From contig JAPOPW010000030.1 of NCBI GenBank assembly GCA_026712715.1, forward strand, positions 1 to 64,000: a stretch of 64,000 nucleotides of DNA, written 5' to 3'. Positions 25,107-34,649 of the stretch are shown one piece after another. Position 1 is the stretch's first letter, and each line of letters opens with the position of its first letter. The notes under the pieces were generated by a model. It was not told the origin of the DNA and searched no databases. It saw only the letters and a program-made list of their open reading frames with translations. This DNA comes from Immundisolibacterales bacterium. Its GTDB lineage: Bacteria; Pseudomonadota; Gammaproteobacteria; HK1. Both the position numbers and the translations under genes were made by a program.

Positions 25107-26168
25107 TCAGGCGCCCAGCCGGAACCGCGCGGTGCCCGTTTCCTGCTCGATGTACGGGGTGAGGTCGAACGGCACGCCATTGAAGTCGATCTCGATGCCG
25201 TGCGCGTAACCCACCACGACCCGCACGGGTGCTCTCCCGGACAGCTCGAGGACCGTGCCGGCCGCCGCGAGGTCGCGATAGATGAGTCGCTGCTCCGCAT
25301 CGCGCACCATGAGCCAGCAGTCTTCCTTTACCCGAATGACGATCGAGGATTGCCCGCCGGGTGCCTCGACGGCAGCGGGTTCGCCCGGTTGCGCGGTCGC
25401 CGGACCCTGCTCCGCCGGCGACTCCGGTTCGGGCTCCGGAACCGGGACCGTCGCCAGGGGCTCCTCCGAAGCGGAGACCGTCCCGGAATCGCCTTCATCG
25501 ACTGCTCCCGAAGCCTGGCCCCCGGCCGGGGTCGCCTCTTCCCCCACGATCCCGGGCACGTCGAGGTCCTCTTGGTCCGCCGGGGCTTCGGAAACCTCCG
25601 CAGACCCGATTGCCTCCTCTTGTGCCGGCGGCTCGTCCGACACGGCGCCGCCGAACGGAATTCGAAACTCGTCCGATTCGCCAAGGCCGCTCTCGACCCC
25701 CGCGGAGAGGTCGTCCCGGTCCGTCTGCTCCACCGTCGAACCGGTGGTCACGTCGTCCTCGTTCCATTGCTCCCGCCACCACAGGGCGCTCAGGACGATG
25801 AGCACCGCGATCACGATGAGGGTCGTGATGGTGACGGTGAACTCGGAGCCCCGCCCGGTCGACCGGTCGGAATCCTGGGAATGGAGCTGCGGTGGCCCGA
25901 ACCCGCGCCGGTCGTATGCTTCGAGCAACGGTTCGGAGTCGATACCGAGCAGACGCGCGTAGCTGGTCAGGTATCCGCGCAGGAATACCGATACCGGAAA
26001 GAGGTCGAATCGCTCGGCCTCCAGGTTCTCGATGTGGTGACGGCTGAGCCGCAGTCGCTGCGCAACGTCCGCAATCGAATAGCCGGCGGCCTCGCGCGCA
26101 TTGCGCAGCATCGCGCCGATGTCCTCCGGCGCGACCTGCCCTTCGTCCAGCGGACCCGAAACGGCCAT
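25107..26168 (-). CDS. rodZ: Cytoskeleton protein RodZ
   Basis: A membrane-spanning morphogenesis protein that links MreB filaments to the wall-synthesis machinery. The 353 residues divide into a cytoplasmic helix-turn-helix domain (about 14-88, LRNAREAAGYSIADVAQRL), a single membrane helix (about 110-131), a long acidic and Pro-rich periplasmic linker (about 135-268) and the C-terminal RodZ domain (about 272-350, ending YIEQETGTARFRLGA). It lies between rlmN and hisS as in most gammaproteobacteria. Confidence 0.94.
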   Translation of the reverse strand: MAVSGPLDEGQVAPEDIGAMLRNAREAAGYSIADVAQRLRLSRHHIENLEAERFDLFPVSVFLRGYLTSYARLLGIDSEPLLEAYDRRGFGPPQLHSQDSDRSTGRGSEFTVTITTLIVIAVLIVLSALWWREQWNEDDVTTGSTVEQTDRDDLSAGVESGLGESDEFRIPFGGAVSDEPPAQEEAIGSAEVSEAPADQEDLDVPGIVGEEATPAGGQASGAVDEGDSGTVSASEEPLATVPVPEPEPESPAEQGPATAQPGEPAAVEAPGGQSSIVIRVKEDCWLMVRDAEQRLIYRDLAAAGTVLELSGRAPVRVVVGYAHGIEIDFNGVPFDLTPYIEQETGTARFRLGA

Positions 26169-26254
26169 CGTGGGTTACCACCCGCGTCCCGCGTTCGGAC
26201 CGGCGGGTGCCGCGTGCCCCCCGGGGGACGGACCGCGTTCCGGGGAGGCGCCGA

Positions 26255-27391
26255 TCACTGCATCGCCGCCAGGGCGCTTCGCCGCCCCCGGGCCGCCCGG
26301 GCGACCACCTCGCCGGCGAGCTGCCCGCATGCGGCATCGATGTCGTCGCCCCGCGGGCGCCGGGTGATCGCGACGATCCCGGCTCCGTTCAGCCGCTCGC
26401 GGAACGCGTCGATCACGGCCTGCGGCGAGCGCCGGAACGGCGCCCCGGGGAAGGGATTGAAGGGGATCAGGTTGACCTTGGCCGGCACCGTGCCAAGCCG
26501 CTCGATGAGGGCGCGCGCGTGCGCGGGAGAGTCGTTGACGCCGTCGAGCATGACGTACTCGAAGGTGATCTTCTGCTTCGGATTGACCGCCGCGAAACGC
26601 CGGCACGCGGCAAGCAGCTCCGCGATGGGGTACTTGCGGTTGAGGGGCACCAGCCGGTCGCGCAGCGCGTCGTCCGGCGCATGGAGAGACACCGCTAGAC
26701 TTACCGGCGCGCGGTGGGCGAGGCGGTCGATGCCCGGGACGAGTCCCGCCGTGCTCAGGGTCACCCTGCGGCGGGCGAGGCCGTAGGCGAGGTCCTCGAG
26801 CATGAGATCGATCGCCTCGGTCACCGCATCGAAGTTGAGCAGCGGCTCCCCCATCCCCATCAGCACGACGTTGGTCACCGGGCGGTCGAGGGCACGCACC
26901 GCCAGCCAGACCTGTCCGGCAATCTCGGCCGCGGTGAGATTGCGGTTGAATCCCTGCTGCGCGGTGGAGCAGAAGGCGCAGTCGAGGGGACAGCCGACCT
27001 GCGACGAGACGCAGAGCGTCCCGCGATGGCCTTCGGGGATGAACACCATCTCCACGCAGTTGCCGGAGTCGACCCGCAGAAGCCACTTGCGCGTGCCGTC
27101 CGCGGAGACCCGGTGGTCTTCCACCTCGGGCGCCCGGATCTCCGCGACCTCGCCGAGGCGTGCGCGCAGGCTGCGGCCGAGATCGGTCATGGGTTCGAAC
27201 TCGCTCGCTCCACGGGCGTGGACCCACTTGAGGACCTGGCGGGCCCTAAAGGGCCGTTCCCCGAGCGACTCGAAGAACGACTCGAGGCGCGGGCGGGCGA
27301 AACCGATGAGATTCGCCCGTTCCGCAGCGCCGGCGGAGCAGCGGACCGGACGCTCGCGGAGCCGATTGGCGGTGTCGGCGCGGGGGGGCAT
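26255..27391 (-). CDS. rlmN: Dual-specificity RNA methyltransferase RlmN
   Basis: Radical-SAM enzyme that methylates C2 of A2503 in 23S rRNA and A37 in tRNAs. The 378-residue protein has the CxxxCxxC cluster motif at C134, C138 and C141, the conserved C127 in [10 protein letters not shown], and the methyl-carrying cysteine C355 in [13 protein letters not shown]. The N-terminal segment [19 protein letters not shown] is the family start; ATG 27391 is the only start codon upstream of it. This start lies within ndk in a different frame, so about 205 bases are read as both genes. Confidence 0.95.
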   Translation of the reverse strand: MPPRADTANRLRERPVRCSAGAAERANLIGFARPRLESFFESLGERPFRARQVLKWVHARGASEFEPMTDLGRSLRARLGEVAEIRAPEVEDHRVSADGTRKWLLRVDSGNCVEMVFIPEGHRGTLCVSSQVGCPLDCAFCSTAQQGFNRNLTAAEIAGQVWLAVRALDRPVTNVVLMGMGEPLLNFDAVTEAIDLMLEDLAYGLARRRVTLSTAGLVPGIDRLAHRAPVSLAVSLHAPDDALRDRLVPLNRKYPIAELLAACRRFAAVNPKQKITFEYVMLDGVNDSPAHARALIERLGTVPAKVNLIPFNPFPGAPFRRSPQAVIDAFRERLNGAGIVAITRRPRGDDIDAACGQLAGEVVARAARGRRSALAAMQ

Positions 27392-27819
27392 CGCGTGCGC
27401 GGATGGATGTCTTCCGGCGAGAAGAAAAATGCGATCTCTTCTTCCGCGGTGTCCGGGCCGTCCGAGCCGTGCACGGCGTTCTCGTCGATCGAGCGGGCGA
27501 AATCGGCGCGAATGGTGCCCGGAGCGGCCTCCGCGGGGTTCGTCGCGCCCATGATCTCGCGGTTCCGGGCGATGGCCCCCTCGCCCTCGAGCACCTGGAC
27601 CATGACCGGACCCGAGGACATGAACTCGACGAGGCTCGCGTAGAACGGCCGCTCCCGGTGAACCGCATAGAAATCCCGTGCCTGCGCCAGGGTCGGGTGC
27701 AGCATTCGGGCAGCGACGATTCGAAGCCCCGCCTCCTCGAAACGCGAGTAGATGGCGCCGATGCGGTCGGCGCCGACCGCATCCGGCTTGATGATTGAAA
27801 GTGTGCGTTCGACGGGCAT
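27187..27819 (-). CDS. ndk: Nucleoside diphosphate kinase with an out-of-frame extension over rlmN
   Basis: Transfers the gamma phosphate between nucleoside triphosphates and diphosphates. The first 141 residues are a complete Ndk: [11 protein letters not shown], the active-site His in [20 protein letters not shown], and the normal end at about FSPEDIHPR. Instead of stopping there the frame stays open for another 69 codons through the start of rlmN. This extension is Pro, Ser and Arg rich, as expected of a non-coding frame in GC-rich DNA. Either a stop codon was lost (or misread by sequencing) or this strain makes a longer Ndk of 210 residues. Confidence 0.9.
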   Translation of the reverse strand: MPVERTLSIIKPDAVGADRIGAIYSRFEEAGLRIVAARMLHPTLAQARDFYAVHRERPFYASLVEFMSSGPVMVQVLEGEGAIARNREIMGATNPAEAAPGTIRADFARSIDENAVHGSDGPDTAEEEIAFFFSPEDIHPRTRCPPAPTPPIGSASVRSAAPPALRNGRISSVSPARASSRSSSRSGNGPLGPARSSSGSTPVERASSNP

Positions 27820-28250
27820 GGAGTCGTCTCGTTCGAAGGGGCGGCTTCGCCGGCGACCGCATGCGCGCTCGCGCGCGTGCTGCGGAATCGTCCGGGCGGC
27901 GCAATTTTAGCGCGAAAACCCCGCGGACTTTCTGCCGCCGGCGCCGGTCGGCACGCAGTGACGGGAGACGCTCGGTCAAGCCGTCCCGAGGGCGGGGAAT
28001 TGCGCCGGGGGACGGCCGGGTGACGCGCCGTGCGCTCCCCGCTCCGCGCACCGGCGAAGCGGTCGTCCGCCTCCCTTGCGCTCGCGGCGGGACGCGATGG
28101 GCCCGCCGGACCGCGGTCGAAGCGTTCGCCTTCGCCGCACCCGGAGCACGTGCCCCGGCGGCACCCATCGAACCTTGCGAATCCGACCCGGTCGGAGGTC
28201 TCGTGGTATGGATGGCCGGACCTGGTCGGAAAGCCGGCCGGCCGCTCGCT
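27820..28250. other. Gap between iscA and ndk
   Basis: 431 bases with no recognisable gene. In many relatives hscB, hscA, fdx or iscX follow iscA, and no remnant of these is visible. On the minus strand TAAAAT (reverse of 27904-27909) is a possible -10 box about 85 bases before ndk, with a weak -35. Confidence 0.4.
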
Positions 28251-28574
28251 TCAGAACCCGATGCTCTCGCCGCAACCGCACTCGTGCCTCACGTTTGGGT
28301 TGCGGAACACGAAGCCTTCGTTCAGTCCTTCGCGGGCCACGTCCACCTCGGTGCCGTCGAGCATGGGAAGGCTGTTCGCGTCCACGATGACCTTCACCCC
28401 GCGGCTCTCGCATATCCGGTCCGAATCCTGAATCGTTTCCGCCACCGTGGCCACGTACGCAAAGCCCGAACAACCGCTCTTGCGGATGCCGAGGCGCAGG
28501 CCCAGTCCGGAATCGCGTCCCGCGAGGAAGCGTCTGACCCGCTCGGCGGCGGAGTTGGTGAGGTTGATCGACAT
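28251..28574 (-). CDS. iscA: Iron-sulfur cluster assembly protein IscA
   Basis: A-type carrier that delivers Fe-S clusters to target enzymes. The 107-residue protein has the three ligand cysteines at C35, C99 and C101 (SGCSG and ECGCGES), the same positions as E. coli IscA. The start [13 protein letters not shown] matches IscA rather than ErpA or SufA. It follows iscR on the same strand with 185 bases between, in which iscS and iscU would normally be found; instead there is a dispersed repeat. Confidence 0.93.
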   Translation of the reverse strand: MSINLTNSAAERVRRFLAGRDSGLGLRLGIRKSGCSGFAYVATVAETIQDSDRICESRGVKVIVDANSLPMLDGTEVDVAREGLNEGFVFRNPNVRHECGCGESIGF

Positions 28575-28618
28575 GGCGGCGGTCCGGCTAGGCTCCTTGA
28601 AGGGCCCTGATCTTGACA

Positions 28619-28749
28619 GATGAGTCAAGATGGCAAAGCGGTTTCAGAAACGTGACGTACGAGGCTGCTACCGCTGGGGAGCGGCGGGGTCTCGAACAGG
28701 GATGGGTGGTTTCGAACATGTCTCGTCGGCCCCGAGGCGCAGACTCGCC
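28619..28749. repeat. Dispersed repeat, copy 2 (between iscR and iscA)
   Basis: The second copy of the repeat at 23642-23794, in the same orientation. It starts ten bases beyond the iscR stop codon and ends 45 bases before the iscA start. The 20 identical bases lie at 28712-28731. As in copy 1, the end with the TCGGCC block abuts the 3' end of a minus-strand gene. Confidence 0.7.
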
Positions 28750-28759
28750 GGTCTTCGTT

Positions 28760-29257
28760 TCAGATGGGGGCGCCCGGCCGGACGTCAAGCGCGGCGCCCG
28801 GTGCCGGCACCATCGGCCGGCACGCGCGGTGCTGGCGCGCCGCCACCTCCCGAACCCGCTTTCGCTCCACCAGGTCCGCGAGGTGGATGTCGCCGAGGAA
28901 CTCGCTGATGTGGTCGCTGAGATCGGCCCACAGATCGTGGGTGAGGCAGCGCGCTTCGCTCTGGCAATTCTCCCGGCCACCGCAGCGGGTGGCATCCACC
29001 GTGCGATCCACGGCCACGATCACGTCCGAGATGGCGACTCGCGAGGGCGGCTGGCACAGCCGATAGCCGCCCCCGCGGCCCCGGGTGCCCGCCACGAGCC
29101 GCGCCTTTCGCAGGCGGGCGAAGAGCTGCTCGAGGAAGGCGAGCGAGATGCCCTGACGTCGTGCGATATCGGAGAGCGCCACGGGACCGTCGCCGTCGTG
29201 GAGGGCGAGGTCCAGCATGGCCGTGACCGCGTATCGACTGCGGGTGTTGAGTCGCAT
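28760..29257 (-). CDS. iscR: Fe-S cluster-sensing transcriptional regulator IscR
   Basis: Rrf2-family regulator that carries a [2Fe-2S] cluster and represses isc genes when cluster supply is adequate. The 165-residue protein opens [19 protein letters not shown], with a winged helix and the RGRGGGYRL wing. The cluster ligands C92, C98, C104 and H107 occupy the E. coli positions. The ATG at 29257 is fixed by the family N-terminus. A promoter is predicted at 29289-29317. iscS and iscU are not downstream, so its usual operon targets must be elsewhere or lost. Confidence 0.96.
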   Translation of the reverse strand: MRLNTRSRYAVTAMLDLALHDGDGPVALSDIARRQGISLAFLEQLFARLRKARLVAGTRGRGGGYRLCQPPSRVAISDVIVAVDRTVDATRCGGRENCQSEARCLTHDLWADLSDHISEFLGDIHLADLVERKRVREVAARQHRACRPMVPAPGAALDVRPGAPI

Positions 29258-29288
29258 GTCTTCGTGGTCGATGTATCGGCGGGACGGC

Positions 29289-29317
29289 AAAATCACACAT
29301 CCGGACCGCACAGTCAA
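29289..29317 (-). promoter_or_regulatory. Predicted iscR promoter
   Basis: Minus-strand TTGACT (29312-29317) and GATTTT (29289-29294) with a 17-base spacer, giving a leader of about 25 bases. The surrounding gap 29258-29555 is GC-rich and has no supportable gene. Confidence 0.5.
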
Positions 29318-29519
29318 GGCGGCCGAGGGGAGGGAGCGGGGCAATTTCACGCTGCGCGGGTCAAGGCCCCTCCCCGCGGGAAAGGGGAGAATGCACGCAC
29401 GCTCCCTGCCGCCGGCCAGCGTGAAACGGCCCTGGGGGAGGGCGACGGCCCGGCGCCCGCGCCGGCGTCCGCCGGCGAGGAGGGCCCGCGACGGAAGCGG
29501 CGCGCGGGATCGGGAACGG

Positions 29520-29538
29520 CCGGCCGGGGGTCGGCCGG
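29520..29538 (-). terminator. Hairpin after lptG
   Basis: CCGGCCG and CGGCCGG arms with a five-base loop, about 18 bases past the lptG stop codon. No U run, so only a candidate. Confidence 0.35.
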
Positions 29539-29555
29539 ACATTCGCCGGAGGGGC

Positions 29556-30719
29556 TCAGGCCGCGCCGCGCCGCAGCCACCACCAGCCGAGCAGGCCGAG
29601 CGCGGCAATCGGAGCGCAAGCGGCGAGGGGCGCGAACCAGTCGTACACCACCCCGAGCTGGCTGAGCACCTTCTGAAGTATGTGGAATCCGATCCCGAGC
29701 CCGATTCCCACCGTGATGCGTGCGCCGAGTCCGGTGCGCTGCAATGGCCCCAGCACCAGCGCCAGCGCGGTGAACAGCATTGCCGCGGTGGAGAACGGAG
29801 CGGCGATCCGGCTCCACAGGGACGCTTCGAACCGGGCGGTCCGAAGTCCGCTCTCCCGAAGGCGCCTGGTGTGGGCCATGATCTCGGGAATCGACAGCCA
29901 CTCCGGACGCGCCGCGAGTCGGTCCAGCCGATCCGCATCGGCGGGCAGGCGCCGTCGCATCGAGCGGACCCGCTCCGGCTCGACCGCGCCTTCGCGGAAC
30001 CGGCTGATCTCCACCTCCTCGAGCCGCCAGTGCCTCCCCTGCGGGTTGCCGGGGGACGGGAGTGCGGCGGCAGCCGTGGACCCCGATGCGGACGCCTCCC
30101 CGGACGGGGGCGTGTCCGGGGAAGGAAGGGGAGATGCGCCGCGGGCACGCCACGCGGAGAGGAGCCGCCCCTGCGGGTCGAACCGGAACGCGCGGATATC
30201 GCGGACCCAGCCGCTCGCCAGTACCTCCCCCAGGTGCACGTAGCGCTCTCCGTCGCGCCCCCACAAACCGGTTCGGGAGCCCGACTCGGCGCCCGCGCCG
30301 ATCCGACCGCGCAGGGCGGATTCGCGCCATTCGTACGCGGCCCGCTCCGCGGGTGGGGCGAGCCACTCGCCGATCGCAAACCCGGCCACGACGACGATCG
30401 CGCCCGCCTGCATCGCGGCGCGCACGAGGCGGGCGACGGACGTGCCCGCCGCCCGCATCGCGACGAGCTCCGACCCGTGGGCGAGCGCCCCGAGACCGAG
30501 GAGTCCTCCGATGAGCGTCGCGGCGGGCAGCAGGGCGACCATCCGGCCGGGAGCGCGCATGAGGACGAACCCGAGGGCGGCGGCGTAGTCGTAGTCCCCG
30601 CGGCCGACGTCGTCGAGGTCGGTGATGAGGTCGCCGACGAAGAACAGCGCCAGGAGCCCGGCGAAAACGACCAGGACCCCCGCGAGCACCCGGCGGGCGA
30701 TGTAGCGATCGAGGATCAC
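29556..30719 (-). CDS. lptG: LPS export ABC transporter permease LptG
   Basis: With LptF and LptB this extracts LPS from the inner membrane and pushes it along the Lpt bridge. The 387-residue protein has the typical layout: helices in about 7-120, a periplasmic beta-jellyroll domain, then helices in about 285-380 (ending [13 protein letters not shown]). A 35-residue Pro/Ser/Gly-rich stretch (near 200-235) interrupts the periplasmic domain. GTG 30719 is the start because it overlaps the lptF stop by four bases, as usual for this pair. Confidence 0.93.
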   Translation of the reverse strand: MILDRYIARRVLAGVLVVFAGLLALFFVGDLITDLDDVGRGDYDYAAALGFVLMRAPGRMVALLPAATLIGGLLGLGALAHGSELVAMRAAGTSVARLVRAAMQAGAIVVVAGFAIGEWLAPPAERAAYEWRESALRGRIGAGAESGSRTGLWGRDGERYVHLGEVLASGWVRDIRAFRFDPQGRLLSAWRARGASPLPSPDTPPSGEASASGSTAAAALPSPGNPQGRHWRLEEVEISRFREGAVEPERVRSMRRRLPADADRLDRLAARPEWLSIPEIMAHTRRLRESGLRTARFEASLWSRIAAPFSTAAMLFTALALVLGPLQRTGLGARITVGIGLGIGFHILQKVLSQLGVVYDWFAPLAACAPIAALGLLGWWWLRRGAA

Positions 30720-31795
30720 GCGGAGGCCGGGGTTCGCACGGGCAGCGGGCGGCGAAGGCGCAGGCAAAGGAGCGCGACCGCGGCTGCGAACGCGCCGTGT
30801 ACGGGCCAGACCCCGATCCACGGCGGCAGGTGACCCGACTCGACCCCTTTCGCGGTTCCGACCAGGAGGCCGAGGTAGAGAAGGTAGAAGAGGGCACCCA
30901 CGGCCAGGCGGTCGGCGCGTTCCCGGGACGCGAACGAGAGCGCGAAGGCGGCTCCGGCGAGCACGAGGGTCAGCACGGGCTGTGACAGTCGCCACTGGAG
31001 CTCGGCGGATGCGGCCCGATCGGCGCGGCTCGCGGACCACAGGCGGGCGGTGGACACCGTCTTCGGCCGTTCGAACCCGACCCGGCTTCCCTCTTCGCGC
31101 AGCCGCACCGTATAGCGCCCGAAGCGGGTGGTCGTCCAGTTGCCCTCGCCCGGAACCCCCACGTAGCGGCGTCCGTCCTCGAGCACCACGAAGCGCCCGC
31201 CGGGTCGCGACACGTAGCGCGCACGGGGGGCGAACACGATCTCGTCGGCCTCGTCGGAGCGTGCGTGCATGAACACCCGCTCCATCGTGCGGCCGTCCCC
31301 GGCGATGCGCTCGACGTAGAACACGGGGTCCGTTCCTCCGAAGTGGGTGAAGCGTCCGGCGACGATTCGCGTGAAATCCGCGGAGTCGCGCGCGGCCGCC
31401 TTCAACGACTCGTACCGTTCGCTCACCACGGGGGCGGCGGCGAGCGAAAGGGCGCCCGCCACCAGCGAGAACCCGACTCCCAGGACGAGCACGGTGCCGG
31501 CGAGAGCGGTGCGGCTCAGCCCGCCGGCCGACATCGCGACCAGCTCGTGGTCACGTTCGAATCTGCGCAGGGCGAGGACGAGCGCCGCGAACACCCCGGC
31601 CGGAAGCAGCGGCGTCAGGGCGTCGACGCACTTGAGCGCGACGAGCTCCAGAATGTACGAGCGCGAGACCTCGCCCGCGGCGGCCTGCGCAAGGTAGTTC
31701 GCGAAACGGGCCGCGACGACCACGAGCATCAGGATGGAGAGAACCGCCGTGAAGGTGACGAGCGTCTCGCGTATCAGGTAGCGGCGCAGGATCAT
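30716..31795 (-). CDS. lptF: LPS export ABC transporter permease LptF
   Basis: Partner of LptG in the LptB2FG complex. It has 359 residues: N-terminal MILRRYLIRETLVTFTAVL with the first helix, two further helices, a periplasmic domain (about 125-255), and three C-terminal helices. The MILRRYL opening is a reliable LptF signature and sets the start at ATG 31795. It is divergent from pepA across 219 bases, the standard gammaproteobacterial arrangement. Confidence 0.94.
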   Translation of the reverse strand: MILRRYLIRETLVTFTAVLSILMLVVVAARFANYLAQAAAGEVSRSYILELVALKCVDALTPLLPAGVFAALVLALRRFERDHELVAMSAGGLSRTALAGTVLVLGVGFSLVAGALSLAAAPVVSERYESLKAAARDSADFTRIVAGRFTHFGGTDPVFYVERIAGDGRTMERVFMHARSDEADEIVFAPRARYVSRPGGRFVVLEDGRRYVGVPGEGNWTTTRFGRYTVRLREEGSRVGFERPKTVSTARLWSASRADRAASAELQWRLSQPVLTLVLAGAAFALSFASRERADRLAVGALFYLLYLGLLVGTAKGVESGHLPPWIGVWPVHGAFAAAVALLCLRLRRPLPVRTPASA

Positions 31796-32014
31796 CGCGA
31801 ATCCGATGCGCCGCACGGACCCGCGACTTTGCTCGAAATGCAGGCTAGACTTCGGGGTTTGGCCAAGCCACCCGGAGTCTGCCGATCTTCTGAAGGTGAA
31901 GGCGCAGGCGCGCGGGGCGGAGGCGAAGGCAGCGACAATTCCATCCGGCGAGGAGGATCCCGGATCTGGCACTGGGCAGGAGCCTACAGCATACGGGAAA
32001 CGGGACGAACGTTG

Positions 32015-33508
32015 ATGGTCGACTTCTCCACGGGACGCATCAATCCGCTTGCGCGCCGGACAGACTGCCTCGTGCTCGGCGTCTACGAGCGGCGCCGGTT
32101 CACTCCCGCCGCGCAGCAGGTGGACGAGGCGACGGGTGGCGCGCTCGGCCAGCTCATTTCGGACGGAGATCTCGCTCCGGCGACCGGTTCGACCGTGCTC
32201 CTGCACCGTCCGCGCGGCACCTCCGCGCGGCGGGTGCTGCTGGTGCGCCTCGGCGCGCGGTCCGGCCTCGACGACCGTGGCTTCGTACAGGCCGTGCGGG
32301 CGGGCGTGCGGGCAGTGGCCGCCACGGGTTCGCGCGCGGTGGCGGATTTCCTCGGCGAGGCCGAGGTTCCCGGCCGGCTCGAGACCTGGCGGCTGCGCCG
32401 CATCGCCGAGACCTACGGCGATTCCGTGTACCGGTTCGACGAATGCAAGTCCGGACAGGACAGGCCCCCGAGGGGCCGTCTGCGACGGGTCGCGATCAGC
32501 GCGGCCGTCGACCGTGCGGCCGCCCGGCGCGCCCTCTCCGAAGCGGCCGCAATCGTCGCGGGGAAGCGTCTCGCGCGCGATCTGGCGAACCGGCCCGGCA
32601 ACGTCTGCACCCCCTCCCATCTTGCCGAGAACGCAGCCGCTCTCGCCGGCGAGCACGAAGCGGTATCCGTCGAGGTCCTCGACGAGGAGCAGATGCGCGA
32701 CCTCGGCATGGGGGCCCTGCTCGCGGTTGCGCGCGGGAGTCGAGAGCCTCCGAAGCTCATCGTCGTCGAGTACGCCGGGGCGAGCGAGGCCGACGCGCCG
32801 ATCGTCCTCGTCGGAAAGGGAGTGACGTTCGACTCGGGCGGGATCTCCATCAAGCCCGGTGCCGCCATGGACGAGATGAAGTTCGACATGTGCGGCGCGG
32901 CGAGCGTCCTCGGCGCGATCCGCGCGGTTGCCGGGCTCGGACTCCCGCTCAACGTGATCGGTCTCGTGCCCGCGGTCGAGAACCTCCCCGACGGAAACGC
33001 CTGCAAGCCGGGAGACATCGTGACCTCCATGTCCGGCCAGACCATCGAGATCCTCAACACCGATGCCGAGGGGCGGCTCATTCTCTGCGACGCGATGACC
33101 TACGCCGAGCGATACGATCCGGACACGGTCATCGACGTGGCGACCCTTACCGGAGCGTGCGTGGTCGCGCTGGGCCACGTCGTGAGCGGTCTCTTCACGA
33201 ACTCGAGTGAGCTCGGCCGGGCCCTTTTCGAAGCCGGCGCGAACTCCGGGGATCCCTGCTGGGAGCTCCCGGTGTGGGCCGAGTACGAAGAGCCGCTGAA
33301 GAGCAACTTCGCGGATGTCGCCAACGTGGGCGGCCGCGCGGCCGGCGCGGTGACGGCGGCGGCGTTCCTCGCCCGCTTCGCACGCGAGCGCCGCTGGGCG
33401 CACCTCGACATCGCCGGCACCGCGTGGCAGAGCGGAAAGGACAAGGGCGCGACCGGCCGGCCGGTGCCGCTCCTCGTTCAATACCTCCTCGATCGCGCTG
33501 GAAGGTAG
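32015..33508 (+). CDS. pepA: Cytosol (leucyl) aminopeptidase PepA
   Basis: M17 metallo-aminopeptidase, a hexameric two-metal enzyme that trims N-terminal residues; in E. coli it also binds DNA in Xer recombination. The 497 residues comprise an N-terminal macro-like domain (about 1-165) and the catalytic domain with VGKGVTFDSGGISIKP, DMCGAASV and NTDAEGRL (D350, E352). The end QYLLDRAGR is typical. The ATG at 32015 puts the family opening VDFSTG at the N-terminus. TAGACT at 31846-31851 could be a -10 box. First gene of pepA-holC-unknown-valS. Confidence 0.95.
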   Translation: MVDFSTGRINPLARRTDCLVLGVYERRRFTPAAQQVDEATGGALGQLISDGDLAPATGSTVLLHRPRGTSARRVLLVRLGARSGLDDRGFVQAVRAGVRAVAATGSRAVADFLGEAEVPGRLETWRLRRIAETYGDSVYRFDECKSGQDRPPRGRLRRVAISAAVDRAAARRALSEAAAIVAGKRLARDLANRPGNVCTPSHLAENAAALAGEHEAVSVEVLDEEQMRDLGMGALLAVARGSREPPKLIVVEYAGASEADAPIVLVGKGVTFDSGGISIKPGAAMDEMKFDMCGAASVLGAIRAVAGLGLPLNVIGLVPAVENLPDGNACKPGDIVTSMSGQTIEILNTDAEGRLILCDAMTYAERYDPDTVIDVATLTGACVVALGHVVSGLFTNSSELGRALFEAGANSGDPCWELPVWAEYEEPLKSNFADVANVGGRAAGAVTAAAFLARFARERRWAHLDIAGTAWQSGKDKGATGRPVPLLVQYLLDRAGR

Positions 33509-33513
33509 GCCCG

Positions 33514-33948
33514 TTGGACGAGCCGCGCGTCGACTTCTACCTCATCGAGGAGCCGGACGGCGGAGCGCGCGATTCCACCGCCTGCCGGATAGCGGAGAAG
33601 GCGTGGCGCCGGGGACACCGGGTGCACCTGCACGCGGGTTCGCAGGAAGCCGCGCGGCGGCTCGACGACCTGCTGTGGACCTGGCGCGGCGAGAGCTTCG
33701 TGCCGCACGCGGCATGCGGCACCGGCGCGGCGGTGGGCCGCGAACCGGTCACGATCGGATGGGGGACCTTGCCCGACTTCGCCGATGACGTCCTTCTCAA
33801 CCTCGACGACCGCGTCCCGGACGGCTTCGAGCGCTTCGGCCGGATTGCGGAGCTCGTCGGCGGGGGGGGAGCGTCCCGCGCCGCCGGCCGCGAGCGATTC
33901 CGTCGATACCGTGCGGCGGGCCGGGAGCCCGTGACGCACCGCCTCTGA
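33514..33948 (+). CDS. holC: DNA polymerase III subunit chi
   Basis: A clamp-loader-associated subunit that links Pol III holoenzyme to single-strand binding protein. The 144-residue protein shows the HolC pattern: RVDFYLIEE at the start, AWRRGHRVHLHA, LDDLLWTWRGESFVPH, and the late LLNLDDRVPDGFERFGRI. The likely start is TTG 33514, with GGAAGG eight bases upstream and five bases after the pepA stop; no ATG is available. The pepA-holC-valS order is diagnostic. Confidence 0.9.
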   Translation: MDEPRVDFYLIEEPDGGARDSTACRIAEKAWRRGHRVHLHAGSQEAARRLDDLLWTWRGESFVPHAACGTGAAVGREPVTIGWGTLPDFADDVLLNLDDRVPDGFERFGRIAELVGGGGASRAAGRERFRRYRAAGREPVTHRL

Positions 33949-33953
33949 CTCCG

Positions 33954-34586
33954 ATGGCCTACGAACGGAAGCCGGGTCCGCGCCGCCGCCGGGAGGGAGC
34001 GTCCGAGACGTCTTCCGACCCGATCGGAAGGCTCGACGAGGTGCTGGTGACGCTCGAGCAGATCCTGGAGGACCGGGGAGTTCCCCAGGCCCCGCACCAG
34101 CACGAGGGAAGGGCGGAAAGCCCGGCTCCCCCGGACGATCCCTCGGGCCAGGAGCCGCTTCCCCTTCTCCGCGACGTGGTGGCGCCGGCCGTCGCCGGGC
34201 GCGCGGAAGGAACGCGGGAGGGGCGGGCACCGGAACCGGCCCGGGCGCAGTCTCAACCCTTGCACGAGCCGTTGCGGCTCGGGTTCGAGATCGTTCCCGA
34301 CGAGAGCCTGCCGCCGATCGACGACCTGGTTCCCGACCCGGCCGCCGTCGTTCCCCCCGGGGAACGTTACGGCGATGCGCCCCCTCCTTCGCTCGAACCG
34401 GAAGTCTACCGCCATCTCATCGACCGACTCGAGAACGAGATCGACGTCATCGTCCAGACCGGTACCGAGGAGGCGATGCGCCGCGCGGCGGCGGACATCG
34501 CCGCCCGGGTCCGCGCCCACGTCGCAATCATTCTCCCCGAGGTCATCGAGGAGCTCGTCCGGATGTCGCGCCGCCCTTCCGACTGA
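33954..34586 (+). CDS. Conserved-position protein between holC and valS, unknown function
   Basis: 210 residues that I do not recognise as a named family. The first 25 residues are very basic, residues about 45-150 are Pro, Glu and Ala rich and probably disordered, and the last 60 (YRHLIDRLENEIDVIVQTGT onward) form a regular amphipathic, likely all-helical domain. No signal peptide or membrane helix. A small unknown gene is also found between holC and valS in pseudomonads, so it may be cotranscribed with replication and translation genes. It begins six bases after holC. Confidence 0.7.
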   Translation: MAYERKPGPRRRREGASETSSDPIGRLDEVLVTLEQILEDRGVPQAPHQHEGRAESPAPPDDPSGQEPLPLLRDVVAPAVAGRAEGTREGRAPEPARAQSQPLHEPLRLGFEIVPDESLPPIDDLVPDPAAVVPPGERYGDAPPPSLEPEVYRHLIDRLENEIDVIVQTGTEEAMRRAAADIAARVRAHVAIILPEVIEELVRMSRRPSD

Positions 34587-34649
34587 GCGCGGCAGACGCT
34601 GCCGCTTCGTATTCGCCTTCTCCGTCCAGAGGTTCTTCGATCCCTGCAC

